Below are positions 1 to 7,710 of a stretch of 7,769 nucleotides of DNA, piece by piece. Source of the stretch: CAZIDL01 sp964537825 (lineage in GTDB: Bacteria > Bacteroidota > Bacteroidia > Flavobacteriales_D > CAYVSK01); NCBI GenBank assembly GCA_964537825.1, contig CAZIDL010000093.1:1-7769 (forward strand), in the 5' to 3' direction. The position numbers and the translations under genes are program-made. The notes under the pieces are model-generated. The model saw only the letters and a list, made by a program, of their open reading frames with translations, was not told where the DNA came from and searched no databases. Each line of letters starts with the position of its first letter. The first letter of the stretch is position 1.

Positions 1-3000
1 CACGATGACCTTCTCCTTGAAGCCGGTCTGCTCGTCGACCTCCTCCTGGAAAGTGGTGCCTCCCTCCATATCCTGGAAGTCCACCTTCCCGCTCACCTCG
101 GAGATGATCACGGCATTATAGGGATCCCAGGAACAGATCCGGTCGCCCTTCTTTACCTTCTTTTCAGGGCGGATAAAGAGCTCGGATCCGTAAGGGATGT
201 TGTTGGATTGGAGGATGTTCCCGGTTTTCTCATCCACGATCCGCATCTCGGCAGAGCGCCCGATCACGATATCCACATCCTCCCCTTCGTCGTTCTTTTT
301 CTCCACGGTACGGAGCTCTTCGATCTCCATTTTGCCGTCGTACTTGGCACGCACCTCGGAATCGGCAGCGATCTTCGAAGCTGTACCTCCCACGTGGAAA
401 GTACGCAGGGTCAGCTGAGTCCCTGGCTCTCCAATGGATTGTGCGGCAACAACACCGACAGCTTCCCCTTTCTGAGAACTCCGGCCGGTAGCCAGGCTGC
501 GCCCGTAACACTTGGAACAAACCCCCCGCTTCATTTCGCAAGTAAGGACGGATCGCATCTCGATCTCCTCGAGTGCCGAATCCTCGATCCGCTGCGCGAT
601 ATCCTCATCGATCTCCTGATCCTGAGCCACGATGAGCTCATTGGTCTCGGGATCGTGAACATCCTCGAGCGATACACGTCCGAGGATCCGTTCATAAAGG
701 GTCTCGACCTCTTCTTCGTTCTTCTTGAGCGCGGTCGCGGTAAGGCCACGGAGGGTGTGGCAATCCTCAGCGGTCACGACCACATCCTGAGAAACGTCCA
801 CCAAACGGCGGGTGAGATATCCTGCGTCAGCGGTCTTAAGGGCCGTATCGGCGAGTCCTTTCCGCGCACCGTGCGTGGAAATGAAGTACTCGAGGATCGA
901 AAGGCCTTCCTTGAAGTTCGAAACGATCGGGTTTTCGATGATCTGCTGCTGACCTGCCGAACCGGACTTCTGGGGTTTGGCCATCAATCCCCTCATTCCG
1001 GAGAGCTGGCGGATCTGCTCCTTGGAACCACGGGCTCCGGAATCGAACATCATATAGATCGAATTGAAGCCTTGTTGATCCTCTTCAAGCCGCTTCATGA
1101 GCTTTTCAGTGAGCGAGGAATTGGTGTGGGTCCAGATATCGATGATCTGATTGTAACGCTCGTTGTTCGTGATCAGCCCCATGTTGTAATTGGCCATCAC
1201 GTTATCAACCTCCTGGCTGGCCTCCTGGACCATGGTCTCCTTTTCCTCGGGCACGATCACGTCCTCGATGTTGAAGGATAGTCCCCCTTTAAAGGCGTTG
1301 TAGTACCCCATATCCTTGATCTGATCGAGGAACCTTGAAGTTGCTGCAACGCCCATGCGCTTGAGAACTTTACCGATCACATCCCTCAGGGCCTTCTTGT
1401 TGAGGACCTCGTTCACAAATCCGACCTCATCCGGTATCACTTCGTTAAAGAGAACCCGTCCCACGGTGGTATCGACCATTTTCTCCTTGGGGTACCCCTC
1501 TTCATCGACCTTCACCTTCGCCTTGATATAGGCATGGAGGTCCACTTTTCCTTCATTGTAGGCGATCCGGACCTCTTCAGGGGAATAGAATTGCATTCCC
1601 TCCCCTTTGGTCGGATTCTCCTCGATGCTCGGTCGACCCTTTGTGATGTAATAGAGCCCGAGCACCATGTCCTGTGAAGGAACCGTAATGGGAGCCCCAT
1701 TGGCCGGGTTGAGAATGTTGTGGGAAGAGAGCATAAGAAGCTGAGCTTCCATAATGGCCGCGTTCCCGAGCGGGACGTGGACGGCCATTTGGTCCCCGTC
1801 GAAGTCGGCATTGAATGCCGTACAAGCGAGCGGATGCAGCTGGATCGCCTTCCCTTCGATCAATTTGGGCTGAAACGCTTGGATCCCCAACCGGTGCAAC
1901 GTGGGAGCCCGGTTCAGCATGATCGGGTGCGACTTCAGGACGTTCTCAAGGATATCCCAGACAACCGGGTCCTTCTTGTCAACGATCTTTTTGGCGGATT
2001 TTACCGTCTTTACGATCCCCCTTTCGATCATCTTCCGGATGATGAACGGTTTGAAGAGCTCGGCTGCCATATCCTTCGGGATACCGCACTCGTGGAGTTT
2101 GAGCTCCGGCCCGACCACGATCACGGAACGGGCACTATAATCCACACGCTTTCCAAGAAGGTTCTGACGGAATCGCCCACGCTTACCCTTCAAGCTGTCG
2201 CTCAAGGACTTGAGCGGACGGTTCGCGTCGGTTTTAACGGCACTGGACTTACGACTGTTGTCAAAGAGGGAATCGACAGCCTCCTGCAACATTCGCTTTT
2301 CGTTCCGGAGAATGACCTCCGGGGCCTTGATCTGGATCAATCGCTTGAGGCGATTGTTCCGGATGATGACCCGCCGGTAGAGATCGTTCAGGTCCGAGGT
2401 GGCGAAGCGTCCTCCGTCGAGGGGAACGAGCGGCCGCAGTTCGGGCGGGATCACCGGCACCACCTTCACGATCATCCATTCGGGATTGTTCTTGATCCGG
2501 TCCTGGGATTCGCGAATGGATTCGACCACCTGGAGCCGTTTGAGGGCCTCGTTCTTCCGTTGCTGAGAAGTTTCCGTATTGGCCTTATGACGGAGGTTAA
2601 AGGACAGATCGTCGAGATCCAGCCCTTTCAGAAGATCGTGCAGGGCTTCAGCCCCCATCTTCGCAATGAACTTGCTCTCGTCACCGTCCTCGAGGTATTG
2701 GTTCTCCTTGGGAAGCGTATCGAGCACGTCGAGGTATTCGTCCTCCGTAAGGAAATCCATGTACTGGAGGGCATTCCCTTCCTTATCCGTAGCCGTACCG
2801 GGCTGGATCACCACGTAACGCTCGTAATAGATCACCTGATCGAGCTTCTTCGTGGGGAGCCCGAGCAAGTAACCGATCTTGTTGGGTAGGGAACGGAAAT
2901 ACCAGATGTGGGCGACCGGAACGACGAGGGAAATGTGCCCCATCCGTTCGCGCCGTACTTTTTTCTCCGTTACCTCTACACCACAACGGTCGCAAATGAT

Positions 3001-3237
3001 GCCTTTATACCGGATCCGCTTGTATTTGCCACAGTGGCATTCGTAGTCCTTAACGGGACCGAAGATGCGTTGGCAGAACAAGCCCTCCATTTCAGGCTTA
3101 TAGGTCCGGTAGTTGATGGTCTCCGGTTTCGTGATCTCCCCGAAGGAATTCTCGAGGATCTGTTCCGGTGACGCGAGGCTTACAGTGACCTTCTCGAAGT
3201 CACTGTCCTTTTGTTGTTGATCCTTTTTCTGGGCCAT
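1..3237 (-). CDS. rpoC: DNA-directed RNA polymerase subunit beta-prime (partial, C-terminus missing)
   Basis: This is the first 1079 codons of the beta-prime subunit, which with beta forms the active centre of RNA polymerase. The frame is open from ATG at 3237 to the left edge, with no internal stop or frameshift on reading every codon. Residues 67, 69, 82 and 85 are the four cysteines of the N-terminal zinc site (CHC...CDRC). The catalytic motif NADFDGDQM is at residues 476-484, with Mg-binding Asp478, Asp480 and Asp482. The second zinc site is Cys826, Cys900, Cys907 and Cys910. The bridge helix is about 776-811, and the trigger loop begins at about 936 with the catalytic His948 (FHVGG). After about residue 955 the chain enters an insertion in the trigger loop, comparable in position to the E. 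coli SI3 region, and the window ends there. Family members are about 1400-1450 residues in Bacteroidota, so roughly 350 are missing. The start follows rpoB by 40 bp; AGGA lies only 2 nt before ATG, too close for a normal ribosome site. Confidence 0.98.
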   Translation of the reverse strand, partial: MAQKKDQQQKDSDFEKVTVSLASPEQILENSFGEITKPETINYRTYKPEMEGLFCQRIFGPVKDYECHCGKYKRIRYKGIICDRCGVEVTEKKVRRERMGHISLVVPVAHIWYFRSLPNKIGYLLGLPTKKLDQVIYYERYVVIQPGTATDKEGNALQYMDFLTEDEYLDVLDTLPKENQYLEDGDESKFIAKMGAEALHDLLKGLDLDDLSFNLRHKANTETSQQRKNEALKRLQVVESIRESQDRIKNNPEWMIVKVVPVIPPELRPLVPLDGGRFATSDLNDLYRRVIIRNNRLKRLIQIKAPEVILRNEKRMLQEAVDSLFDNSRKSSAVKTDANRPLKSLSDSLKGKRGRFRQNLLGKRVDYSARSVIVVGPELKLHECGIPKDMAAELFKPFIIRKMIERGIVKTVKSAKKIVDKKDPVVWDILENVLKSHPIMLNRAPTLHRLGIQAFQPKLIEGKAIQLHPLACTAFNADFDGDQMAVHVPLGNAAIMEAQLLMLSSHNILNPANGAPITVPSQDMVLGLYYITKGRPSIEENPTKGEGMQFYSPEEVRIAYNEGKVDLHAYIKAKVKVDEEGYPKEKMVDTTVGRVLFNEVIPDEVGFVNEVLNKKALRDVIGKVLKRMGVAATSRFLDQIKDMGYYNAFKGGLSFNIEDVIVPEEKETMVQEASQEVDNVMANYNMGLITNNERYNQIIDIWTHTNSSLTEKLMKRLEEDQQGFNSIYMMFDSGARGSKEQIRQLSGMRGLMAKPQKSGSAGQQQIIENPIVSNFKEGLSILEYFISTHGARKGLADTALKTADAGYLTRRLVDVSQDVVVTAEDCHTLRGLTATALKKNEEEVETLYERILGRVSLEDVHDPETNELIVAQDQEIDEDIAQRIEDSALEEIEMRSVLTCEMKRGVCSKCYGRSLATGRSSQKGEAVGVVAAQSIGEPGTQLTLRTFHVGGTASKIAADSEVRAKYDGKMEIEELRTVEKKNDEGEDVDIVIGRSAEMRIVDEKTGNILQSNNIPYGSELFIRPEKKVKKGDRICSWDPYNAVIISEVSGKVDFQDMEGGTTFQEEVDEQTGFKEKVIV

Positions 3238-3247
3238 GGTCCTGAAT

Positions 3248-3275
3248 GAGCTTTGAAAAAAGGGCTTAAAAGCTC
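3248..3275 (-). repeat. 7-bp inverted repeat between rpoB and rpoC
   Basis: GAGCTTT (3248-3254) and AAAGCTC (3269-3275) are exact reverse complements around a 14-base loop that contains a run of six T on the transcribed-sense strand. It fills most of the 40-bp gap, starting 2 bases after the rpoB stop and ending 10 bases before the rpoC ATG. The stem has only three G-C pairs and the loop is long, so it would be weak. One arm overlaps an AGGAG sequence that is 35 bases from the rpoC start, too far to act as a ribosome site. No U-tract follows the stem, which argues against termination. Confidence 0.35.
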
Positions 3276-3277
3276 CT

Positions 3278-6200
3278 TTATTCGTTATCGGTTCCGTTCT
3301 TTTGGTCGAGGGATATGTTGAGGCATAGTCCCTGAAGCTCGTGCAATAGCACATTGAAGGATTCAGGGATCCCTGGTTTCGGCAAATTCTCGCCTTTCAC
3401 GATGGTTTCGTACGCTTTCGCCCGTCCCACGACATCGTCGGATTTGACCGTCAACATTTCCTGAAGTACGTTGGAGGCGCCATAGGCTTCAAGCGCCCAT
3501 ACCTCCATCTCACCGAAGCGCTGCCCACCGAACTGCGCCTTACCACCGAGCGGTTGCTGCGTGATAAGAGAGTAAGGTCCGATCGAGCGGGCGTGCATCT
3601 TATCCTCGACCATGTGGCTCAGCTTCAGCATGTAGATCACGCCGACCGTAGCTTCCTGATCGAAGGGCTCACCCGTTTCACCGTCCGTGAGCTGGGTCCT
3701 ACCCAGTTCGGGAAGGCCGGCCTTCTTCGTATAGGATTTGATATCGTCGAGCGATGCTCCGTCGAAGATCGGAGTGGAGAACTTGACACCCAATTGCTCC
3801 CCGGCCCAACCGAGGACGGTCTCGTAGATCTGGCCGAGGTTCATCCTCGAAGGCACGCCCAGGGGACTGAGCACGATATCCACCGGCGTTCCGTCCTTGA
3901 GGAAGGGCATGTCCTCCTGGCGGACGATCTTGGCGATGATCCCTTTGTTCCCGTGACGGGCTGCCATCTTGTCCCCCACCTTCAGCTTACGCTTCTTGGC
4001 TAGGAAGACCTTTGCAAGCTTGATGATCCCGGAGGGAAGTTCATCCCCGACGGTCATCTGGAAGCGATCGCGCTTGTAATGACCGACGATCTCGTTCAAC
4101 TTCACATTGTAGTTGTGGATCAGCTTCTTAACGAGCTCGTTGGTCTTTTCGTCCTTGGTCCATCCATCGGGATCGACCGTCACGAAGTCAAGCTTCTGAA
4201 GCGTCTTTTTGCTGAACTTGACCCCTTTCTTGATCTGCTCTTCCTTGTAGTAATTCTCGATCCCTTGAGAGCTCTTCCCCTGAAGGAGGTTCATCAACTT
4301 ATCCAAGAGGCGGTCCTTCAGGTCGGCAACATCCTTTTCGTGTTGCTTATCGAGTTGCTCGAGGGCGGTCTGTTCTTTCTTTTTGCTCTTATCGTTCTTG
4401 TTGACGGCACGGGAGAAGAGTTTCTTATCGACCACAACACCTCCAACGGAGGGTGGCACTTTGAGGGAAGCGTCCTTCACGTCACCGGCCTTATCACCGA
4501 AGATGGCGCGGAGGAGTTTTTCCTCGGGGGAAGGATCGGATTCGCCCTTTGGAGTGATCTTTCCGATGAGGATGTCCCCTTCACCGACTTCGGCCCCTAC
4601 ACGGATCAACCCGTTCTCGTCGAGGTCCTTGGTCGCTTCTTCACTCACGTTGGGAATGTCGGGCGTGAGCTCTTCCATTCCTCGCTTCGTATCCCGCACC
4701 TCGAGGGAATATTCGTCGAGGTGGACCGAGGTGAAGACATCGTCTTTCACCAAACGCTCGGAAACGACGATCGCATCCTCAAAGTTGTATCCCTTCCAAG
4801 GCATGAACGCGACCTTCAGGTTGCTGCCCATGGCGAGCTCTCCTTTTTCGGTCGCATAACCTTCACAGAGGACCTGCCCTTTCCGGACCCTTTGTCCTTT
4901 TTGAACGATGGGCTTCAGATTGATGGCACTGTTCTGGTTCGTCTTCTGGAACTTGATCAGGTTATAGGTCTTCGAACTGTCGTCGAAGCTCACCATATCA
5001 TCCTCTTCTTCCCGGTCGTACTCGATGGTGATCTCGTTGGCATCGACGTAGCGGACCGTACCATCACCTTCGGCATTGATCAGAACCCGGGAGTCTTCAG
5101 CGACCTGTTTCTCGAGGCCGGTCCCAACGATCGGTGACTGGGCACGTACGAGCGGAAGCGCCTGCCGCTGCATGTTCGACCCCATGAGGGCCCGGTTGGC
5201 GTCATTGTGTTCGAGGAAGGGGATCATGGAGGCCGCCAGGGAAGCGATCTGGTTGGGGGCCACATCCATCAGATCGAGTTTATCGCTCTCGACGACGGGG
5301 AATTCCCCTTCTTTTCTAGCTTTCACTTTCCCGGTAAGGAAGTTCCCTTTATCATCGACCTTGGCGTTCGCCTGGCCGATCATCATGTCATCCTCTTCCT
5401 CAGCACTCAGGTAGGTCACCTTATCCTTAGTGAGCTGGACCTTCCCGTTCGAGACTTCACGGTAAGGGGTTTCGATGAAACCAAGGCGGTTGACCTTAGC
5501 ATAAACACAGAGGGAAGAGATCAGACCGATGTTCGGGCCTTCCGGTGTTTCGATGGGACAGAGACGTCCATAGTGCGTGTAATGAACGTCCCGGACCTCG
5601 AAGCCGGCCCGTTCCCTGGAAAGACCTCCAGGCCCGAGGGCTGAAACCCTTCGTTTGTGAGTGACCTCCGCAAGCGGGTTGGTCTGATCCATGAACTGGG
5701 ACAATTGATTGGTCCCGAAAAAGGAATTGACGACTGAAGAAAGGGTCTTGGCGTTGATCAGGTCAGTAGGTGTAAAGACCTCGTTATCGCGGACGTTCAT
5801 CCGTTCGCGGATCGTCCGGGCCATTCGGGCCAAACCGACCCCGAACTGGTTGTAGAGCTGTTCGCCGACCGTTCGGATCCTTCGATTGCTCAGGTGGTCG
5901 ATGTCATCGATCTCCGTCCTGGAATTGATCAACTTGATCAAATAGGAGATGATATTGATGATATCATCGTTGGTGAGGATCTTGGTGTCCTCGGGGATAT
6001 CGAGATCGAGCTTTTTGTTGATCCGATAGCGTCCGACCTCACCGAGGTCATACCGGGTCTCCGAAAAGAAGAGCTTATCGATGATCCCGCGAGCGGTCTC
6101 TTCGTCGGGCGGCTCCGCGTTCCTGAGCTGGCGATAGATGTGCTCGATCGCCTCTTTCTCGGAATTGGAAGTATCCTTCTGGAGGGTGTTGTAGATGATG

Positions 6201-7126
6201 TTGTAATCGGAGGTATTGATGTCCTCACGGTGGAGGATGATCGTTTTAGCCCCCGACTCGACGATCTGGTCAATATGCTGTTCCTCGAGAACGGTCTCGC
6301 GGTCGATCACAACCTCATTTCGCTCGATGGAGACCACTTCGCCGGTATCTTCGTCCACGAAATCCTCGACCCAGGATCGGAGCACCCTTGCTGCAAGTTT
6401 GCGACCGAGGCATTTCTTGAGGTTCGTCTTATTGACCTTCACCTCTTCGGCAAGACCAAAGATGTTGAGGATGTCCTTATCGCTTTCATAACCGATCGCA
6501 CGGAGGAGCGTAGTGACCGGGAGCTTTTTCTTCCGGTCGATGTAAGCGTACATCACGCTATTGATGTCCGTGGCGAATTCGATCCAGGAACCCTTGAAGG
6601 GGATCACACGTGCGGAATAGAGCTTCGTTCCGTTGGCGTGCATGCTCTGACCAAAGAATACGCCGGGGGATCGGTGAAGTTGGGACACGATCACGCGCTC
6701 AGCCCCGTTCACAACGAAGGAGCCTTTTGGCGTCATATAGGGGATCGTCCCCAAATAAACGTCCTGAACGATCGTTTCGAAGTCCTCGTGTTCAGGGTCG
6801 GTGCAGTAAAGCTTCAATTTAGCTTTGAGCGGCACGGAATAGGTCAAACCTCGTTCGATGCACTCTTCGATCGTATAGCGCGGTGGGTCCACGAAATAAT
6901 CGAGGAATTCGAGCACGAACTGATTCCGCGTATCGGTGATCGGGAAGTTCTCATTAAAGACCTTAAAGAGCCCCTCTTGTTCGCGATTCTCCGGGTTGGT
7001 GTCCAATTGGAAGAATTCGCGGAACGAGCGGAGCTGGATCTCGAGAAAATCCGGATACTCGATCTTAGCGTTGGAGGACGAAAAGTCGACCCGTTCGGGC
7101 GTTTGTTCCAGCGTTGCCAAGGGCAT
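3278..7126 (-). CDS. rpoB: DNA-directed RNA polymerase subunit beta
   Basis: Complete beta subunit, 1282 residues, which binds substrate NTPs and the RNA-DNA hybrid in the core enzyme and holds the rifampicin pocket. Visible in order: protrusion and lobe (about 25-450, with the EYPDFLEIQLRSF start and RSPGVFF at 152-158); the fork/rifampicin segment 472-496 (QLSQFMDQ, then THKRRVSALG); GFEVRDVHYTHYGRLCPIETPEGPNIG at about 508-534 in part; the flap at about 790-905; a lysine-rich, probably coiled-coil insert at about 905-1030; GDKMAARHGNKG at 1051-1062 with Lys1053 and Lys1061, equivalent to the E. coli active-site lysines 1065 and 1073; and the clamp end with GGQRFGEMEVWALEAYG at about 1200-1216. 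Length and sequence match Bacteroidota RpoB. The ATG at 7126 agrees with the family N-terminus; the upstream bases are A-rich (AACCAAAACATC) with no Shine-Dalgarno, usual in that phylum. It lies between rplL (137 bp) and rpoC (40 bp) and ends in TAA. Confidence 0.99.
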   Translation of the reverse strand: MPLATLEQTPERVDFSSSNAKIEYPDFLEIQLRSFREFFQLDTNPENREQEGLFKVFNENFPITDTRNQFVLEFLDYFVDPPRYTIEECIERGLTYSVPLKAKLKLYCTDPEHEDFETIVQDVYLGTIPYMTPKGSFVVNGAERVIVSQLHRSPGVFFGQSMHANGTKLYSARVIPFKGSWIEFATDINSVMYAYIDRKKKLPVTTLLRAIGYESDKDILNIFGLAEEVKVNKTNLKKCLGRKLAARVLRSWVEDFVDEDTGEVVSIERNEVVIDRETVLEEQHIDQIVESGAKTIILHREDINTSDYNIIYNTLQKDTSNSEKEAIEHIYRQLRNAEPPDEETARGIIDKLFFSETRYDLGEVGRYRINKKLDLDIPEDTKILTNDDIINIISYLIKLINSRTEIDDIDHLSNRRIRTVGEQLYNQFGVGLARMARTIRERMNVRDNEVFTPTDLINAKTLSSVVNSFFGTNQLSQFMDQTNPLAEVTHKRRVSALGPGGLSRERAGFEVRDVHYTHYGRLCPIETPEGPNIGLISSLCVYAKVNRLGFIETPYREVSNGKVQLTKDKVTYLSAEEEDDMMIGQANAKVDDKGNFLTGKVKARKEGEFPVVESDKLDLMDVAPNQIASLAASMIPFLEHNDANRALMGSNMQRQALPLVRAQSPIVGTGLEKQVAEDSRVLINAEGDGTVRYVDANEITIEYDREEEDDMVSFDDSSKTYNLIKFQKTNQNSAINLKPIVQKGQRVRKGQVLCEGYATEKGELAMGSNLKVAFMPWKGYNFEDAIVVSERLVKDDVFTSVHLDEYSLEVRDTKRGMEELTPDIPNVSEEATKDLDENGLIRVGAEVGEGDILIGKITPKGESDPSPEEKLLRAIFGDKAGDVKDASLKVPPSVGGVVVDKKLFSRAVNKNDKSKKKEQTALEQLDKQHEKDVADLKDRLLDKLMNLLQGKSSQGIENYYKEEQIKKGVKFSKKTLQKLDFVTVDPDGWTKDEKTNELVKKLIHNYNVKLNEIVGHYKRDRFQMTVGDELPSGIIKLAKVFLAKKRKLKVGDKMAARHGNKGIIAKIVRQEDMPFLKDGTPVDIVLSPLGVPSRMNLGQIYETVLGWAGEQLGVKFSTPIFDGASLDDIKSYTKKAGLPELGRTQLTDGETGEPFDQEATVGVIYMLKLSHMVEDKMHARSIGPYSLITQQPLGGKAQFGGQRFGEMEVWALEAYGASNVLQEMLTVKSDDVVGRAKAYETIVKGENLPKPGIPESFNVLLHELQGLCLNISLDQKNGTDNE

Positions 7127-7159
7127 GATGTTTTGGTTCGAAAGCGAAATGAACGGTCA

Positions 7160-7185
7160 TCATGAATGGGATACCCCATTCATGA
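7160..7185 (-). repeat. Perfect 11-bp inverted repeat (hairpin) between rplL and rpoB
   Basis: Arms TCATGAATGGG (7160-7170) and CCCATTCATGA (7175-7185) are exactly complementary and enclose a 4-base loop (7171-7174). As RNA of the operon strand it would form a stable stem-loop with a GUAU loop, 34 bases before the rpoB start codon. The bases that follow it in the transcript (TGACCGTTC) contain no U-tract, so it is not a standard intrinsic terminator. By position it resembles the rplL-rpoB gap of E. coli, which holds an attenuator and an RNase III cleavage site; a processing or attenuation role here is inference only. Its length and short loop make chance formation unlikely. Confidence 0.6.
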
Positions 7186-7212
7186 CGAGATCGGACCATC
7201 CCTCACCGACCT

Positions 7213-7228
7213 TCGGGAGGAGGCCCGA
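7213..7228 (-). repeat. Short 5-bp inverted repeat in the rplL-rpoB gap
   Basis: TCGGG (7213-7217) and CCCGA (7224-7228) can pair around a 6-base loop. It lies about 35 bases after the rplL stop codon in the direction of transcription and upstream of the stronger hairpin at 7160-7185. A 5-bp G+C-rich stem is common by chance, so functional significance is doubtful. In the same gap there is a pyrimidine-rich run (TCTCTTCTTTTTC, about 7236-7248 on the minus strand) just after rplL. I see no promoter or ORF of its own in this 137-bp gap. Confidence 0.25.
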
Positions 7229-7263
7229 CGCTCTGAAAAAGAAGAGATTGAGCAGCGCCTCGA

Positions 7264-7644
7264 TCACTTGAGTTCGATCTCGGCTCCTGCTTCTTCGAGC
7301 TGGGATTTAAGCTGCTCTGCTTCTTCTTTTGGGACGCCTTCCTTGAGCGGCTTAGGCGTCTCATCGACCATTCCTTTAGCTTCCTTGAGGCCAACACCGG
7401 TGATCTCTTTCACAAGCTTGACCACGGCCAGCTTGGATTCTCCGGCATTGTTAAGAACGACATCGAATTCGCTCTTTTCTTCAGCTCCGCCTTCTTCGCC
7501 ACCTCCGGCAGCTGCGGGAGCTGCAGCAGGGGCTGCGGCGGCGGGTTCGATACCGTGTTCCTCTTTGAGGATGTCAGCAAGCTCGTTCACCTCTTTCACA
7601 GAGAGGTTAACGAGTTGGTCGGCTAGTTCTTTAACGTCCGCCAT
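7264..7644 (-). CDS. rplL: 50S ribosomal protein L7/L12
   Basis: Complete 126-residue L7/L12, the mobile stalk protein that binds L10 as dimers and recruits and activates translation GTPases (EF-Tu, EF-G, IF2, RF3). Residues 1-33 form the N-terminal dimerisation and L10-binding domain (ADQLVNLSVKEVNELADILKEE). Residues 34-57 are an Ala/Pro/Gly/Glu hinge (PAAAAPAAAPAAAGGGEEGG) that links the domains flexibly. Residues 58-126 are the C-terminal factor-binding domain, with the family signature KLAVVKLVKEITGVGLKEAK at 71-90 and the motif GMVDETPKPLKEGVPKEEAE following. Length is normal (family about 120-128). The start at 7644 agrees with the family; the bases before it (AAAATCGACGAACA) contain no Shine-Dalgarno sequence, so initiation probably depends on low structure and A-richness. 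It follows rplJ by 66 bp and precedes rpoB. In many bacteria L7/L12 is made in excess over L10 by efficient translation; nothing here tests that. Confidence 0.99.
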   Translation of the reverse strand: MADVKELADQLVNLSVKEVNELADILKEEHGIEPAAAAPAAAPAAAGGGEEGGAEEKSEFDVVLNNAGESKLAVVKLVKEITGVGLKEAKGMVDETPKPLKEGVPKEEAEQLKSQLEEAGAEIELK

Positions 7645-7684
7645 TGTTCGTCGATTTTAAAGATTGGTGCGCATTAATGATCGG

Positions 7685-7698
7685 CAGGGTGCTCCCTG
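7685..7698 (-). repeat. Short G+C-rich inverted repeat between rplJ and rplL
   Basis: CAGGG (7685-7689) and CCCTG (7694-7698) pair around a 4-base loop, 12 bases after the rplJ stop codon. Four of the five pairs are G-C, so the hairpin could form in RNA, but the stem is short. No T-run follows, so it is not an intrinsic terminator. The rest of the 66-bp gap is A+T-rich toward rplL and shows no clear promoter. A role in mRNA processing or in separating L10 from L7/L12 translation is only a possibility. Confidence 0.3.
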
Positions 7699-7710
7699 GT
7701 GGATCCGTGT

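Noticed and set aside
208..1281. 357-codon open frame on the plus strand, opposite rpoC
   Set aside because: Codon-aligned shadow of the bridge-helix and trigger-loop region of rpoC, with no start signal or recognisable domain.
1720..2889. 389-codon open frame on the plus strand, opposite rpoC
   Set aside because: Codon-aligned shadow of rpoC for the same reason; it crosses the region that encodes the catalytic NADFDGDQ motif.
3255..3277. Terminator after rpoB, from GCTTTTAAGC followed by T6
   Set aside because: The palindrome would leave a loop too small to fold, and with a feasible loop only about three base pairs remain, so it cannot act as a terminator stem.
4079..5137. 352-codon open frame on the plus strand, opposite rpoB
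   Set aside because: Codon-aligned shadow of rpoB; its composition is simply the complement of the rpoB codons.
5894..7165. 423-codon open frame on the plus strand, opposite rpoB
   Set aside because: It is in exact codon register with rpoB on the other strand. Stops in that register appear only where rpoB uses TTA, CTA or TCA codons, which are rare here, so long antisense frames arise automatically. The product resembles no protein I know and rpoB is certain.
7160..7185. Intrinsic terminator after rplL
   Set aside because: The stem is good but no U-tract follows it in the transcript, and terminating here would cut off rpoB and rpoC, for which no other promoter is visible. It is kept only as a hairpin.
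7501..7560. Simple-sequence repeat in rplL
   Set aside because: The GC-rich repetitive stretch encodes the normal Ala/Pro/Gly hinge of L7/L12 and is not a separate repeat element.
7166..7660. 164-codon open frame on the plus strand across rplL and the gap
   Set aside because: It runs opposite the complete and certain rplL; the Ser/Ala-rich product is the complement of the L7/L12 hinge and helices.
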